Assembly (NCBI GenBank): GCA_002433075.1 | Contig: DJHM01000011.1 | Coordinates: forward strand, 101,026-165,025 | From: Latescibacteria bacterium UBA6620 | GTDB lineage: Bacteria; Latescibacterota; UBA2968 | Length of the DNA: 64,000 nucleotides | Direction of reading: 5' to 3' | In this document: positions 18,986 through 28,682 of the stretch, in pieces | How the letters are laid out: every line of letters begins with the position of its first letter | How positions within the stretch are numbered: the stretch's first letter is position 1 | Position numbers and translations under genes: made by a program | The notes under the pieces: generated by a model | Database searches by the model: none | Told to the model about the DNA's origin: nothing | The model's input: only the letters and a program-made list of their open reading frames with translations

Positions 18986-19752
18986 CTACTCTCCCTCAGC
19001 CCGTTCCAGCCGCGAGGCACCGGCGCCCTCGATGGCCATCGATTCGTTCCGTTGTACGTAGGCCACGACCGACAGACGGTCCTCCTCCGCATCCTCAGGA
19101 ATGTCGAGGATGGCTTCCCCAACGCCTCCGTCGTCCAGCCGGACCGTCTTGAACGTCCGGGCGATGCGATCGTGAATCAGTTTCCGCCCGGCGCTTTCGC
19201 CTGAGGTGACGTGAGACTCGATGCCGTCCTCAACGAGGGCGGCATTCAGCACACGCCCATCCAGCCGTCCATCGATTTTGTAGCTCAAGTTCGCGGTGCG
19301 TCCCACCCGTCTCGCCTGGACGGGACGCTCGTCTTATCCGGATTCCTCAGCCCCCCGTCAATCAACTCCCGAGCTCGGGCGCCCCGGCTGCCCACGAAAG
19401 CCGTCTTGCCATCCACAATCATCTGCGGTGTGTAAACCCGCTCACCCAGAGCTCGCGCGTAACGCCTCTGTCGGCTGGAGAACGCGGCCTCGCTGAATCG
19501 GTCAAGCCATCCGAGCCGATTCCAGTAATCGACGTGGAACGCGAGCAGATAAACCGCGTCAGCAGCGTGGTCGTCGGCCAGCTTCGAGACGAGCTTTTCG
19601 GCCGGCGGACAGCTGCTACACCCCTCAGACGTGAACAGCTCTACGACGACGGTCGAGCGTCCATCCGCGTTGGACGTTCCCACCGCGCACGCAAGAATCG
19701 CGGCGAAACACAATGCTTGTAGGAAGGAGTGTAAGAGCCCGTGGCGTCGCAC
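18986..19752 (-). pseudogene. DUF1223 secreted thioredoxin-like protein, split by a frameshift
   Basis: Two overlapping frames make one ~255 aa DUF1223 protein. The first (from 19752) has a signal peptide (LLHSFLQALCFAAILACAV), FTSEGCSSCPPAEKL with a thioredoxin-like CxxC, FHVDYWNRLGW and YTPQMIVDG. The second (to 18986) has NLSYKIDGRLDGRVLNAALVE, ESAGRKLIHDRIARTF and VVAYVQ, the C-terminal half of the same family. The frame changes by one missing base between about 19285 and 19330. Either a recent pseudogene or a sequencing error; DUF1223 function is unknown. Confidence 0.82.
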
Positions 19753-19887
19753 GCAGTACCTCGTCGAAGGTCAGGGTCATCGACCCACAATTGAAACGCG
19801 TCCCATCATACACACCGATAGGACGCGCGTCAATCCGAGGAGATTTCTGCCCCCGCAGGACGACAGAAGAATCGGTCAGCTGGGTGG

Positions 19888-20871
19888 TTACAGTTCCTCG
19901 ACGGCCTGAAGGGCGGCGTGAATGTAGCCGTAAGAATAGGCGAAGCCGACTTTCCAGTTCTCCGGGCCGCTGATCTCGGGTACGTGATCCGGCATGATCA
20001 TGTATTCATAGCCTACATCCTTATACACTTTCAGGGCCCGAATCATGTTGATGTCCCCTTCATCGGGAAACACCTCCACGAAGTTCCCGAGTCCGCCCTT
20101 GATGTTTCGGAAGTGCACGTTGAAGATCTTCTTCCTCTCCCCAAAGTAGCGGATCACATCGAAGATCTCTTCTCCCGGGTTTTCGAGCGCTTCCGACATA
20201 CATCCCTGGCAGAAATTCAGTCCGTTGTAAGGGCTGTCGTAGAGTTCGATCAGCTTTTTGAAGCCCTCGACCATTCCCATCGGCCTCGCCACACCGCGGT
20301 AGGTGTTGCCCACGCCGATGCCCGGGTCGGAAGGATGACACGCCATCTGCACCTTGTACTCCTCTGCGACGGGCATGATTTCCTTCAGCCAGTGATCGAT
20401 CCGCTCCCACATCTCGTCCTCGTCGGCCGGACCGCCTTCGAACTCTCCGAGCGAATCATCCAGCTTGTCGAGCTCGAAAGTCGACACGATGGCCCCTCCC
20501 CGCCCCGTCGTGGACGGAGTACGGAGATGACCTAGAATCGTGATGTTGTAGTTCAGCCCCCGGAGTCCGGCCTCACCTGCCATTCGAACCGTCTCTTTCA
20601 TCCAGTCTATCTGCCGGTCCCGTTCGTCGCTAGGCTTGAGAAAGATGGCCCCGGCTTCGTTTTTGAACGCGCTTCCGGAGCCGAGCGGAATGTGGAGCAT
20701 CTCGAGGCTGATGTCGTGCCGGGCCCATTTCTCCATCTGCCCCCGGATCATATGCGTCGTCCACTCTTTCCACGGCGTCGACGGAGTTTCATCGACGTTC
20801 CTGATACCGAGCTGCGACAGGACCTGCATCTCGTCATCTGTCTGCTCGCTGAACTGCGATCCGATGTACAT
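19888..20871 (-). CDS. Mannonate dehydratase (UxuA)-like TIM-barrel enzyme
   Basis: 327 aa protein of the D-mannonate dehydratase/xylose-isomerase-like superfamily. UxuA-type landmarks are present: MACHPSDPG, GLNFCQGCMSE, FNVHFRNIKG, FVEVFPDEGDINM and YMIMPDHVPE, i.e. the Cys, His and Asp metal-site segments. UxuA dehydrates mannonate to 2-keto-3-deoxygluconate, which would fit with the UxaC-like isomerase. GGAGGG precedes the ATG. A diverged substrate range is possible because the protein is shorter than E. coli UxuA. Confidence 0.85.
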   Translation of the reverse strand: MYIGSQFSEQTDDEMQVLSQLGIRNVDETPSTPWKEWTTHMIRGQMEKWARHDISLEMLHIPLGSGSAFKNEAGAIFLKPSDERDRQIDWMKETVRMAGEAGLRGLNYNITILGHLRTPSTTGRGGAIVSTFELDKLDDSLGEFEGGPADEDEMWERIDHWLKEIMPVAEEYKVQMACHPSDPGIGVGNTYRGVARPMGMVEGFKKLIELYDSPYNGLNFCQGCMSEALENPGEEIFDVIRYFGERKKIFNVHFRNIKGGLGNFVEVFPDEGDINMIRALKVYKDVGYEYMIMPDHVPEISGPENWKVGFAYSYGYIHAALQAVEEL

Positions 20872-20957
20872 CCGACCCTCCGTTAACCTGTTGACTCACC
20901 CTGATGGATGAGGAATAGAAGTGATCCCACCTCGAAAAGAGGTAGAAGGAAGCAGCC

Positions 20958-22232
20958 TTAAGCGTCTTGCAGGTAAGGAATTGTAAGGGGTCCGTCCGGA
21001 AGTACGGCGACCCGGCGATCGTCCGTGCCCTCCAGACCCTCAGCGACGGCCGAGTCGACATCCTCGATCACGTCCATCTTGCACATTTCGACATCTTCAC
21101 GCGGAAGATCGGATCGGACCTTGATAGCAGAGCGCTCCAGAATGCCGGCAAGGATCTGAGCCTGCCACTGATCGAGGATCGGACGCTCCAGGGCCTGAAT
21201 CGACCCGATGACGTCGGCCGGCGACGCGCTGTCCCTCATGATCTGGGCAAAGTTGCCGTGATCGGGAATCCCGTCGCTGCACTCACTCGCCACGACGATG
21301 GTCCCGCCATCGCCCACGATTCGGGCCGCAGCCGAGATGCCCTTCACCGTCTGGTAGAGATTCTGGTCGAGGGGGAATCCGCTGTTCGAGGTGACCACCA
21401 CCGGAAACGCTCGAGCGACCGGCTGCATCGAGGCCGCTTTCACGGCGTCACATCCTTCGCGATGCGCCTCGACATAATCTCCCAGGTAGAATCCCGAGAT
21501 GGCCTTCTCTGCGTTCAGCGTCACGTTCACCATGAAGTCGGGTGGCAGCATCGCGACCGCCTGGGCAATCTCTTCCTGAATCGGATTGCCATCTATCACA
21601 CCCCACGTACTGTTCGGATGACCGATCAGGTCTGCCCGATGAAACCGCAGGATCGTATCGATGCCGGCCACCCCCGGGGCGATTCCCTTCGCTCCGCCAG
21701 AGAAACCAGCGAAGAAGTGGGGCTCGATGAACCCGACGACAATCCGCCGGTCGGCCTCAACGTAGGCCGAGTCCAGGTAGACGTCCGTCCCCGATGCCGT
21801 GGTCCCCATTTTCTGGTTTCGCTCTTCGTCGAACGCATCGTGGTTCACGATTTTCACACGACGTGCAAGATCTCCGAACATCGAATCGATTTCAGCCGGG
21901 GTATTCGGTCTGTGGCTCCCCGTCCCGATCAGGACGGTGAGCCTGTCATCGGGAACGCCCAGCGATTCGATGATCCACGGAATCAGCTGCCGGTTCGGAA
22001 CCGGTCGTGTGCCGTCCGACGTCACGATCACCACTCGATCCCCCAGGCCTGCAACTTCTGACAGGGGGTCCGCTCCCAGAGGCTGTGCGGATGCCTGTCG
22101 AAATCCCTCGACAGGATTCGGATGTGCAGGCTCGAACCCGGGACGGATGACCTCCCACTCCGCCACCGAAGGATCGGCACGGAGAGGGATGGATCCCTTA
22201 CCGTATGCGACGTCGATCGTGTTCATGTCCAT
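20958..22232 (-). CDS. Nickel-dependent racemase, LarA family
   Basis: 424 aa LarA/DUF2088 protein, which interconverts the stereoisomers of a 2-hydroxy acid using a nickel-pincer nucleotide. All key positions fall almost exactly where they do in Lactobacillus LarA: TSDGTRPVP, His107 in GTGSHRPNT, His172 in EPHFFAGFSGG, Lys182 in GGAKGIAPG (the cofactor attachment site), a nearby His198, and Lys297 in NLYQTVKG. The substrate may be a sugar-derived hydroxy acid. No larB, larC or larE maturation gene is in this window. No clear Shine-Dalgarno precedes the ATG at 22232. Confidence 0.92.
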   Translation of the reverse strand: MDMNTIDVAYGKGSIPLRADPSVAEWEVIRPGFEPAHPNPVEGFRQASAQPLGADPLSEVAGLGDRVVIVTSDGTRPVPNRQLIPWIIESLGVPDDRLTVLIGTGSHRPNTPAEIDSMFGDLARRVKIVNHDAFDEERNQKMGTTASGTDVYLDSAYVEADRRIVVGFIEPHFFAGFSGGAKGIAPGVAGIDTILRFHRADLIGHPNSTWGVIDGNPIQEEIAQAVAMLPPDFMVNVTLNAEKAISGFYLGDYVEAHREGCDAVKAASMQPVARAFPVVVTSNSGFPLDQNLYQTVKGISAAARIVGDGGTIVVASECSDGIPDHGNFAQIMRDSASPADVIGSIQALERPILDQWQAQILAGILERSAIKVRSDLPREDVEMCKMDVIEDVDSAVAEGLEGTDDRRVAVLPDGPLTIPYLQDA

Positions 22233-22249
22233 TGTCCGATGTGGATGGC

Positions 22250-22269
22250 GGCCACGGCGTGCCGTGGCC
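22250..22269. repeat. Perfect palindrome, REP-like intergenic hairpin
   Basis: GGCCACGGC and GCCGTGGCC are perfect 9-bp arms around a GT loop, 18 nt upstream of the LarA-like start codon. The composition is that of interspersed palindromic repeats seen between genes in many large bacterial genomes; its copy number cannot be judged from one window. Confidence 0.6.
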
Positions 22270-22572
22270 CTACCCTTCTAACAACTGTAACTTGTCTGTC
22301 ATCTCGCCTGCCTCGCCGAAACGACGCGTAGGCGGGAATCTAGCTCGCGCCTGCGACAGCAGGCCACGGTCACGGATGAGAGATCCCTGCGCAACAACCC
22401 GAGCGCTGTCACTTCAGGGCCGAAGGCAAGCACCCGTTTCCCGCCGTCCTTCGCGCAGGGATTTCTCCACGGATCGTGGTCCTTGCCTCAGTGGGTTTGG
22501 GTATTCGTCAGACCGTGTCGAAATGACAACGGAAAGCCTTGAGCCATCCTCTCTGCACCGACCCACTCAGCA
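22270..22572. other. Gene-free intergenic stretch with degenerate inverted repeats
   Basis: No credible coding frame. It contains an imperfect hairpin at about 22301-22337 (CGCCT... / ...AGGCG) and a long-range inverted repeat with ATCCCTGCGC at 22383-22392 and GCGCAGGGAT at 22453-22462. The segment reads like remnants of interspersed repeats. It separates the LarA gene from the HAD dehalogenase gene on the minus strand and should also hold the LarA promoter, which I could not place. Confidence 0.5.
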
Positions 22573-23283
22573 TCATAGCTTGTCCGCAATATCGTGAAAG
22601 TCTCGACCCCATACGTCCATCCAGTCTTCGGGCTCCAGGGAGTTCGGCCTGTCAGGATGGTGTTCGTGGGGTCGTTGAACGAATCCGGTCTTGAACCCCA
22701 CACGAGCCGCCGCCTTCAGATCGCCCTTGTGGGCGGCGACCATCATGACGTTCTCGGGTGGTTCCGACAGAAACTCGGCGGCAGCAAGATACGTTTCCGG
22801 ATCCGGTTTGTAGTGCCGCGCCAGTTCGGCGGACAGGATGCAGTCCCACGGAAGCCCTGCGTGCTTCGCCATGTTGGTGAGCAAGGAAACGTTTCCGTTC
22901 GAAAGGGTGGCGATGACGTATCGTGATCTGAGACGTTGCAGCCCTCCGACGGAGTCCGGCCACGGATCCAGCCTGTGCCATACCCGATTAAGGTGGTCCA
23001 TCGCCGAAGCATCGAGCCCGCCCAACCCATATTCATCTACCAGGCCGTCCAGGATCATCCGATGGAGGTCGTCGATCTTCGTCCACCCCAGTTCGCCTTT
23101 CCTCACACGATCCATCGACGGACCGTACCCGCCGCGCCAGGCATCGGCGAAGGCCTCCCAATCCGCGTCGATCCCGTGTTTCTCCCCAAGGATCCGGCCC
23201 TCGCGGGCGATCGTTCCCCGCCAATCGACGACCGTCCCGAATACATCGAACATCATCGCACGCACGTTGGAGAGGTCACTCAA
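22573..23283 (-). CDS. HAD-superfamily, haloacid dehalogenase type II
   Basis: 236 aa. The HAD motifs are in order: MMFDVFGTVVDWRG (nucleophile Asp), ATLSNGNVS (motif II), YKPDPETYLAA (motif III Lys) and MMVAAHKGDLKAA (motif IV), the last being typical of L-2-haloacid dehalogenases. It may dehalogenate 2-haloacids, or act as a phosphatase if misassigned. Start is TTG at 23283 with GAGG 8 nt upstream, 14 nt after the methyltransferase stop. Confidence 0.9.
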   Translation of the reverse strand: MSDLSNVRAMMFDVFGTVVDWRGTIAREGRILGEKHGIDADWEAFADAWRGGYGPSMDRVRKGELGWTKIDDLHRMILDGLVDEYGLGGLDASAMDHLNRVWHRLDPWPDSVGGLQRLRSRYVIATLSNGNVSLLTNMAKHAGLPWDCILSAELARHYKPDPETYLAAAEFLSEPPENVMMVAAHKGDLKAAARVGFKTGFVQRPHEHHPDRPNSLEPEDWMDVWGRDFHDIADKL

Positions 23284-23297
23284 CTCGACAGCCTCGA

Positions 23298-24047
23298 TCA
23301 GGGTTTCGTTGCCACCGCCACCAACCGGCGAGCCTGCTGATCGTAGGGTGTACCATCAAGACTCCCATACAGTCTTACATCCGAGAACCCGACAGACAGC
23401 AGGACCGCTTTGAGTTCCACACCGGAGTAGACACGAACTCGAAACGTCGTTTCGTGGCGCTGGCCGTCCTTGTCGATCACCCACGTATTGCGAACCCATT
23501 CCCAGTCCGGTTCGACGGTCCGAGACTCCGTAAGCTTCGTCCCATCCGGCAGGATCTCGGACGAGTCTGCGGCAAACGCGCGCGCAACCACTTCCTTGCC
23601 CGACATGTCCAGCAGGATTCGTCCACCGGGGCCGAGCACTGCGTGCACGTTGGACAACATCATCCGGTCCTCGCCCGGATCTTCGAAGTAGCCGAAGGAT
23701 GTGTAAAGGCTGAGGGCGGCATCGAACGATCGGTCCCACTCGTGTAGCCGTGCATCCCCTTGCACAAACGTAGCCTGGACGCCGACCTCTCCAGCCTTTT
23801 CCCTGGCGATGTCCAGATATCGCTGGGTGCGATCCAGGCCCGTTATTCCGTATCCGAGGTTCGCCAACTCGATCGCGTGACGACCAGGCCCGCAGCAGAA
23901 ATCGAGGATCTCGGCGCCCTTCGGCAGTTCCAACAGGGCGGCGGCTTCAACTGCCTCGTCGGCCGCGGCCTTCCATCGACCCGCGTGAAACATGACCGGG
24001 TAAAATGTCTCCCAGAACCGGTCGTCCTCGTGCCAGGCGGGATCCAT
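23298..24047 (-). CDS. SAM-dependent class I methyltransferase
   Basis: 249 aa methyltransferase. EILDFCCGPGRHAIELA is SAM motif I, GLDRTQRYLDIAREKA holds the acidic residue for the ribose, and FDAALSLYTSFGYF corresponds to motif IV. The C-terminal part is a beta-rich extension common in UbiE/YcgJ-like enzymes. Its ATG lies two bases after the stop of the SnoaL-like gene, so both are co-translated. Acceptor molecule unknown. Confidence 0.9.
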   Translation of the reverse strand: MDPAWHEDDRFWETFYPVMFHAGRWKAAADEAVEAAALLELPKGAEILDFCCGPGRHAIELANLGYGITGLDRTQRYLDIAREKAGEVGVQATFVQGDARLHEWDRSFDAALSLYTSFGYFEDPGEDRMMLSNVHAVLGPGGRILLDMSGKEVVARAFAADSSEILPDGTKLTESRTVEPDWEWVRNTWVIDKDGQRHETTFRVRVYSGVELKAVLLSVGFSDVRLYGSLDGTPYDQQARRLVAVATKP

Positions 24048-24049
24048 GG

Positions 24050-24487
24050 TCAGGACAGCTTTTCGCCCCGGAGACATCGTTCGAGCGTGTCGGCGGGAAG
24101 GCATCCCAGCTCGATCGCCGTCGCGAGGAAGTCCCAGGCGTTCCACGCTTCCTGGAGCATTCCGTTTTCCAGGCGGGCAACCCCACCCCCAAGAATGTGC
24201 GCGACTGCGCCTGTCCTCGACGAGACCACTCGAAATCGTCCGTGCAACGCAACCCGGTCCCCAGCGCCGAAGCAGTGAATCTCCTCGTATGAGATTTCCG
24301 AAAACATTTCACAGAACAGGTGGAAAAACGGTTTAAACCCGGGAGGCCCTACAATCGGCTCGGGCCCGAGTCCGTAGGCCAGCCCATCCGGCACGAACAA
24401 CTCCTCTATGGTCGCTTCCCTGCGCTCGCCCCAGACCTCGCGGAACCAGCGACGGATCGCTTCGACGTTCCGCTGTTCTTCTTCCAC
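24050..24487 (-). CDS. SnoaL/NTF2-like small protein
   Basis: 145 aa cone-shaped NTF2-fold protein. EEEQRNVEAIRRWFREVW, ELFVPDGLAYG, GPPGFKPFFHLFCEMF and GDRVALHGRFRVV are characteristic of the SnoaL-like/ester-cyclase group. I start it at the GTG at 24487, which has GGGAG 8 nt upstream; a GTG two codons earlier is too close to that signal. Function likely binding or isomerisation of a small molecule. It lies 26 nt after the M16 peptidase. Confidence 0.78.
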   Translation of the reverse strand: MEEEQRNVEAIRRWFREVWGERREATIEELFVPDGLAYGLGPEPIVGPPGFKPFFHLFCEMFSEISYEEIHCFGAGDRVALHGRFRVVSSRTGAVAHILGGGVARLENGMLQEAWNAWDFLATAIELGCLPADTLERCLRGEKLS

Positions 24488-24513
24488 GGCCACTACTCCC
24501 TGCCCCCAGGGAG

Positions 24514-27357
24514 TCAATTCGGCGAAGACTTCTCCGGCATCAGCACAAACTGCGCGTAGTTCTCCATATCGAAGTACCGGTTTGCCGCCGCCTTGATCGC
24601 TTCCAAGGTCAACCCTTCGATCTTCTCTTCTGCCTTGAGGATGTTCGTCGGATCTTCGCCGTGGCTGTAGTAGAAACGAAGCACACTTAGCCAGTACCCG
24701 TTTTCCTTCAGATCGGTCTCGCGGGATCTTCGCTGTGTTTCCTTCACCTTGTCCACATAGGTCTGATCCAGGCCGACGTCCCGGAGGCTGTCGATCTGGG
24801 CGAACAGGACCCCACGAAGTTCCTCCGTGCGTTCTGGATCGGACCCGAAACTGAGTGAGATCGAATAGCTTCCCACAGGATCGCGGGAACGGGACGCCCC
24901 CACCCGGACCCCATACGTTCCTCCCAGGTCTTCGCGAAGCACCTCCTGCAGCTTGATCCTGAACGCGCTGACCATTGCGTTGAGATCGAATCGATTCTGC
25001 CAGTTCCATTCGAACGGTCCTGTGAACACCAGACGCGTATTGCTCTTGGGTTCGAGGCCGCGATGGAGCGTCTTCTCGATCACGCCTCGCGGGTTTCGCA
25101 TCTTTCGATCTCTCCAGGTCTCTTCTCTCGAAAGAGCGGGGAGGCCCCCCAGATACCGACTCGCGAGAGTCCGAATCGAGTCTGGCTCGAAATTTCCGAC
25201 AAACAGGAAAGTGAAGTCGCCAGCATCCGCGAAACGATCTCTGTAGATATCGAGCGATCGCTGGAGATCGACTTCTTCCAGTCTCTCTGCTATGAACGGT
25301 CGAGCCCTGTGATGATACTGTGACATCGTGACCTGAATGGTATCCCGGTAGGCGGTTTGTGGGCTCGCGGCTCTGTTCTCAAGACGCCCGCGGGTTCTTG
25401 CCACCCAGGCGTTGAAGGCAGTCGAGTCTGCCCGGGGTGAGGTGAACGTCAGGTAGATCAGCTGAAACAGGGTTTCGATGTCTTCGGGAGATGCGCGGCC
25501 TCTCAACCCCTCTCCCAGTTCGGACAGCTGCGATGTCAAACGGACGACTTTTCCGGCAAGCTTCTTCCGAAGCTGAATCTGACTGAATGTCCCGATGCCA
25601 CTCTCGCGAAGGACCGATATCGCCGTCGAGGCCGCGATATGATCCTCGTCTTCCACGAGCGAAATGCCCCCAGGGCTCCAGGCCGTGAAGAGGATTTCGT
25701 CGTTCTTGAAATCCGTAGGACGAAGGAGAACGCGAACCCCATTCGACAGGGTCCACTCCGTCACTTCGATTTCGGGCACCGCCGACTCGGCCACGATGCT
25801 GCCCGGCGTTGGGAGATCAGCCACCAGAGGCAGATCCGACACATCATCTTCGTAGGGCTCGACCGTTTTGGCTGCTACCCTCTTGAGCACGGAGAGGATT
25901 TCTCCCTCACTCGGAACCGGTAACCCTTCTTTCTCCGGCATCTGGACCGAAACTACCCGGCTGTGGTCTTTGATCCATCGGCTGGCTACTGCGTCGACTT
26001 CCTCGAGCGTGATGGTCGGAATCAACTCGTTGTAGAGCGCGTGCTCCCTTTCGATGCCAGGAATCGGCTCGTTCGTCAGGAAGTTACGAATGTACTCGCC
26101 CGCGAAGGCGCGCGACCGGCTCTTGTCGCGTTCCCGATAGATCTGTTCGATGGTACGAAGACTCTGGGTCTTTGCGCGGGCCAACTCGGTCGCGGTGAAT
26201 CCGTGCTGGCGGACCCGCGCCGCCTCCGTCAGCAGCGCCTCGAGACCCCGCAGGACACCGCCCTCTTTCACACCCGCCCCCAGGACGTGGAACTCCTTGG
26301 ACCGAATGAATCTGCCCTGGCTCGACCCAGCCCCCAGAAATGGCGGGTCCACCTGTTTGGTCAGTTCGTTGAGACGCTGGTTCAGCATTCCGTTGTAGAG
26401 GGATTCCACGAGGGAGCGGCGATAGTCTTCAATCGACCCCTGCGATCGGACGGGTTGCTTGTAGTAGAGCGAAACCCCCAGGCTCGACGCTTCGGGATCG
26501 GTCGCGATGTTAATCAGCGTCTCCTCGTGCTCAGGAATCGGCCAGATCTTCCGCTCGACCGGTGTCTTTGGTTTTTCAAGGCCACCGAAATACCGATCGA
26601 TGAGCGATTTCACACTGTCCACCTGAAAATCTCCGACAGCGACCAAGGCCATCAGATCGGGGCGGTACCATTTCGCATAGTAGCGGCGCAGCACCTCGTG
26701 ATCGAAAGACTCCAGCACTTCCTTCTTTCCGATCGGCAAACGCTCGGCGTATCGCGACCCTTTGAAAAGATCCGGGTAGAGCTTGTCACCCATCCGCTGC
26801 CGTGCGCCCCGCCTCAACCTCCACTCTTCGATCACGACCCCTCGTTCCTTATCGATCTCTTCTTCATCGAATGACACCCGACTGGACCATTCCAACAGGA
26901 TCTCGAAGGCCTTCTCGAACACCACGGTGCTGTCCGTCGGCACCTGCAGCCTGTAGACCGTCTCGTCGAAATCCGTGGAGGCGTTCAGATCCGGACCGAA
27001 CCGCATACCGATCGACTCCAGATAGTCGACCAGAGCCTGCTTGGGGAAGTTCTTCGTTCCGTTGAACGCCATATGCTCGACGAAGTGTGCCAGACCCTGT
27101 TGATCGTCATCTTCGAGAATGGAGCCCGCGTTCACGACAAGACGGAGTTCGGCCCTCTTTTCCGGCTTCTCATTCTGCCGGATGTAGTAGCGCAACCCGT
27201 TCGCCAGCGTTCCGATCTGGATCTTCGGATCGGGCAACAATATCTCAGGTTCGACGTTCGGAGCTGTTTCGGGAGGGATCGTCCGACACGCGAGGGCAAC
27301 CACCGCGATGAAGGATACTCTGAGGAGTCGATTCATGGTTCCAAAATGATCGATCAT
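24514..27357 (-). CDS. M16-family zinc metallopeptidase, predicted lipoprotein
   Basis: 947 aa peptidase of the pitrilysin/insulinase type with two fused halves. The inverted zinc site is H91-F-V-E94-H95 in GLAHFVEHMAFNGT, with the third ligand in EEEIDKERGVVIEEW. RLLRVSFIAVVALAC ends in a lipobox-like Cys24, so it is probably a periplasmic lipoprotein degrading peptides. The second half (from about residue 520) lacks HxxEH, as expected. The ATG at 27357 overlaps the proA stop (ATGA) and has AGGA upstream; a second ATG at 27336 is also possible. Confidence 0.92.
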   Translation of the reverse strand: MIDHFGTMNRLLRVSFIAVVALACRTIPPETAPNVEPEILLPDPKIQIGTLANGLRYYIRQNEKPEKRAELRLVVNAGSILEDDDQQGLAHFVEHMAFNGTKNFPKQALVDYLESIGMRFGPDLNASTDFDETVYRLQVPTDSTVVFEKAFEILLEWSSRVSFDEEEIDKERGVVIEEWRLRRGARQRMGDKLYPDLFKGSRYAERLPIGKKEVLESFDHEVLRRYYAKWYRPDLMALVAVGDFQVDSVKSLIDRYFGGLEKPKTPVERKIWPIPEHEETLINIATDPEASSLGVSLYYKQPVRSQGSIEDYRRSLVESLYNGMLNQRLNELTKQVDPPFLGAGSSQGRFIRSKEFHVLGAGVKEGGVLRGLEALLTEAARVRQHGFTATELARAKTQSLRTIEQIYRERDKSRSRAFAGEYIRNFLTNEPIPGIEREHALYNELIPTITLEEVDAVASRWIKDHSRVVSVQMPEKEGLPVPSEGEILSVLKRVAAKTVEPYEDDVSDLPLVADLPTPGSIVAESAVPEIEVTEWTLSNGVRVLLRPTDFKNDEILFTAWSPGGISLVEDEDHIAASTAISVLRESGIGTFSQIQLRKKLAGKVVRLTSQLSELGEGLRGRASPEDIETLFQLIYLTFTSPRADSTAFNAWVARTRGRLENRAASPQTAYRDTIQVTMSQYHHRARPFIAERLEEVDLQRSLDIYRDRFADAGDFTFLFVGNFEPDSIRTLASRYLGGLPALSREETWRDRKMRNPRGVIEKTLHRGLEPKSNTRLVFTGPFEWNWQNRFDLNAMVSAFRIKLQEVLREDLGGTYGVRVGASRSRDPVGSYSISLSFGSDPERTEELRGVLFAQIDSLRDVGLDQTYVDKVKETQRRSRETDLKENGYWLSVLRFYYSHGEDPTNILKAEEKIEGLTLEAIKAAANRYFDMENYAQFVLMPEKSSPN

Positions 27358-28682
27358 CGATCCTGTGGCCACGTCTCGTCGAGGGAACGGTGGGTGAACG
27401 ACCTAGCGTCATCGCCCTGGTAGGTGCCGGCCAGATGGCCGTTCCCCTCAACCACATACTTGTAGATCATCAGACCTTCGAGCCCGACCGGCCCCCGGCT
27501 GTGGAGGCGATTGGTGCTGATGCCGACTTCGGCGCCGAGACCGTAGCGGAATCCGTCGGCAAAGCGGGTCGACGCATTGTGAACGACCGACGCGGCATCG
27601 ACGGACTGGAGAAACTGCGTGGCCGTCGAGCGATTCTCTGTCACGATGGCATCGGTATGGTGGCTCCCGTGGGTATTGATATGCTCGACCGCCTGGTCGA
27701 AATCGTCGACGACCCGGACCGACACGATCGTATCCAGATACTCCGTACTCCAGTCGGTCTCGTCCGCTACGCCCACGTCGACCAGAGCCCGTGTCCGTTC
27801 GTCCCCACGGACTTCGACTCCGCGATCCTTCAACGCCTGGATGACGCTCGGAACCGCGGCCTCCGCAATGTCGCCGTGGACCAGCAGCGTCTCCACCGCG
27901 TTGCAGCTGCTCGGGTAGTCCATCTTCGCGTCGACGGAGATCTGCGTGGCCTTTCCGATGTCCGCGTCCTTGTCGATGTAGACGTGGCAGATGCCGTCTG
28001 CGTGCCCCATCACCGGAATCTTGGTGTTGGCCATGATGTGCTGGACGAGTTCGTTGCCACCTCGGGGGATGATGAGGTCGATGCAGTCGTGCATATCCAG
28101 GATCGACTGTACGTCCTCCCGGGCTTCCAGCTGATGCATCCAGCCCTCCGGGATTCCATCAAGCCCCCGTGTCGCTTCTACGAGGATCCGTGAGAATGTC
28201 CGGTTCGAGTGGAACGCCTCGCTTCCGCCCTTCAGCAGCACCGCGTTTCCCGACTTCAGGCACAGCGTAGCAATTTGGACGAGCGCATCGGGACGAGATT
28301 CGAAAATGACTCCCAGCACGCCGATTGGTACCGTGACACGATACAGCTTCAGCCCCTCGTCCAGTTCCGTCGCCGCCTCCGTCTTCCCGATCGGGTCCGC
28401 CTGATCCTTCACGCTTCGCACACCGAGAGCGATGGTTTTGAGCACCTTGCCCTTCGACAGCCTCAGCCGATCGACCAGGGGCCGCGACAGTGTGCCTTCC
28501 GTAACTGCGGGCTCCGCCGCCACCAAGTCCTTGGCGTTCGCCGCCAGGATCGCTTCGACGTTCTGTTCGATCGCAACCGCGATCGCCTCCAGCGCGGCGT
28601 TTCGCTGGGCTTCAGTCGCGCGGACCAGAACGCGGGACGCTTCCCGCGCCGCTCTCGCCAGATCTCGAATGTCATCCGCCAT
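27354..28682 (-). CDS. proA: Gamma-glutamyl phosphate reductase
   Basis: 442 aa aldehyde dehydrogenase-fold enzyme that reduces gamma-glutamyl phosphate to glutamate semialdehyde with NADPH in proline synthesis. IGVLGVIFESRPDALVQIA, CLKSGNAVLLKGGSEA, DLIIPRGGNELV and the catalytic Cys260 in DYPSSCNAVETLL are diagnostic, and LHSRGPVGLEGL closes the protein. No proB is next to it. It overlaps the downstream M16 peptidase by four bases, an unusual partner. Confidence 0.97.
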   Translation of the reverse strand: MADDIRDLARAAREASRVLVRATEAQRNAALEAIAVAIEQNVEAILAANAKDLVAAEPAVTEGTLSRPLVDRLRLSKGKVLKTIALGVRSVKDQADPIGKTEAATELDEGLKLYRVTVPIGVLGVIFESRPDALVQIATLCLKSGNAVLLKGGSEAFHSNRTFSRILVEATRGLDGIPEGWMHQLEAREDVQSILDMHDCIDLIIPRGGNELVQHIMANTKIPVMGHADGICHVYIDKDADIGKATQISVDAKMDYPSSCNAVETLLVHGDIAEAAVPSVIQALKDRGVEVRGDERTRALVDVGVADETDWSTEYLDTIVSVRVVDDFDQAVEHINTHGSHHTDAIVTENRSTATQFLQSVDAASVVHNASTRFADGFRYGLGAEVGISTNRLHSRGPVGLEGLMIYKYVVEGNGHLAGTYQGDDARSFTHRSLDETWPQDR

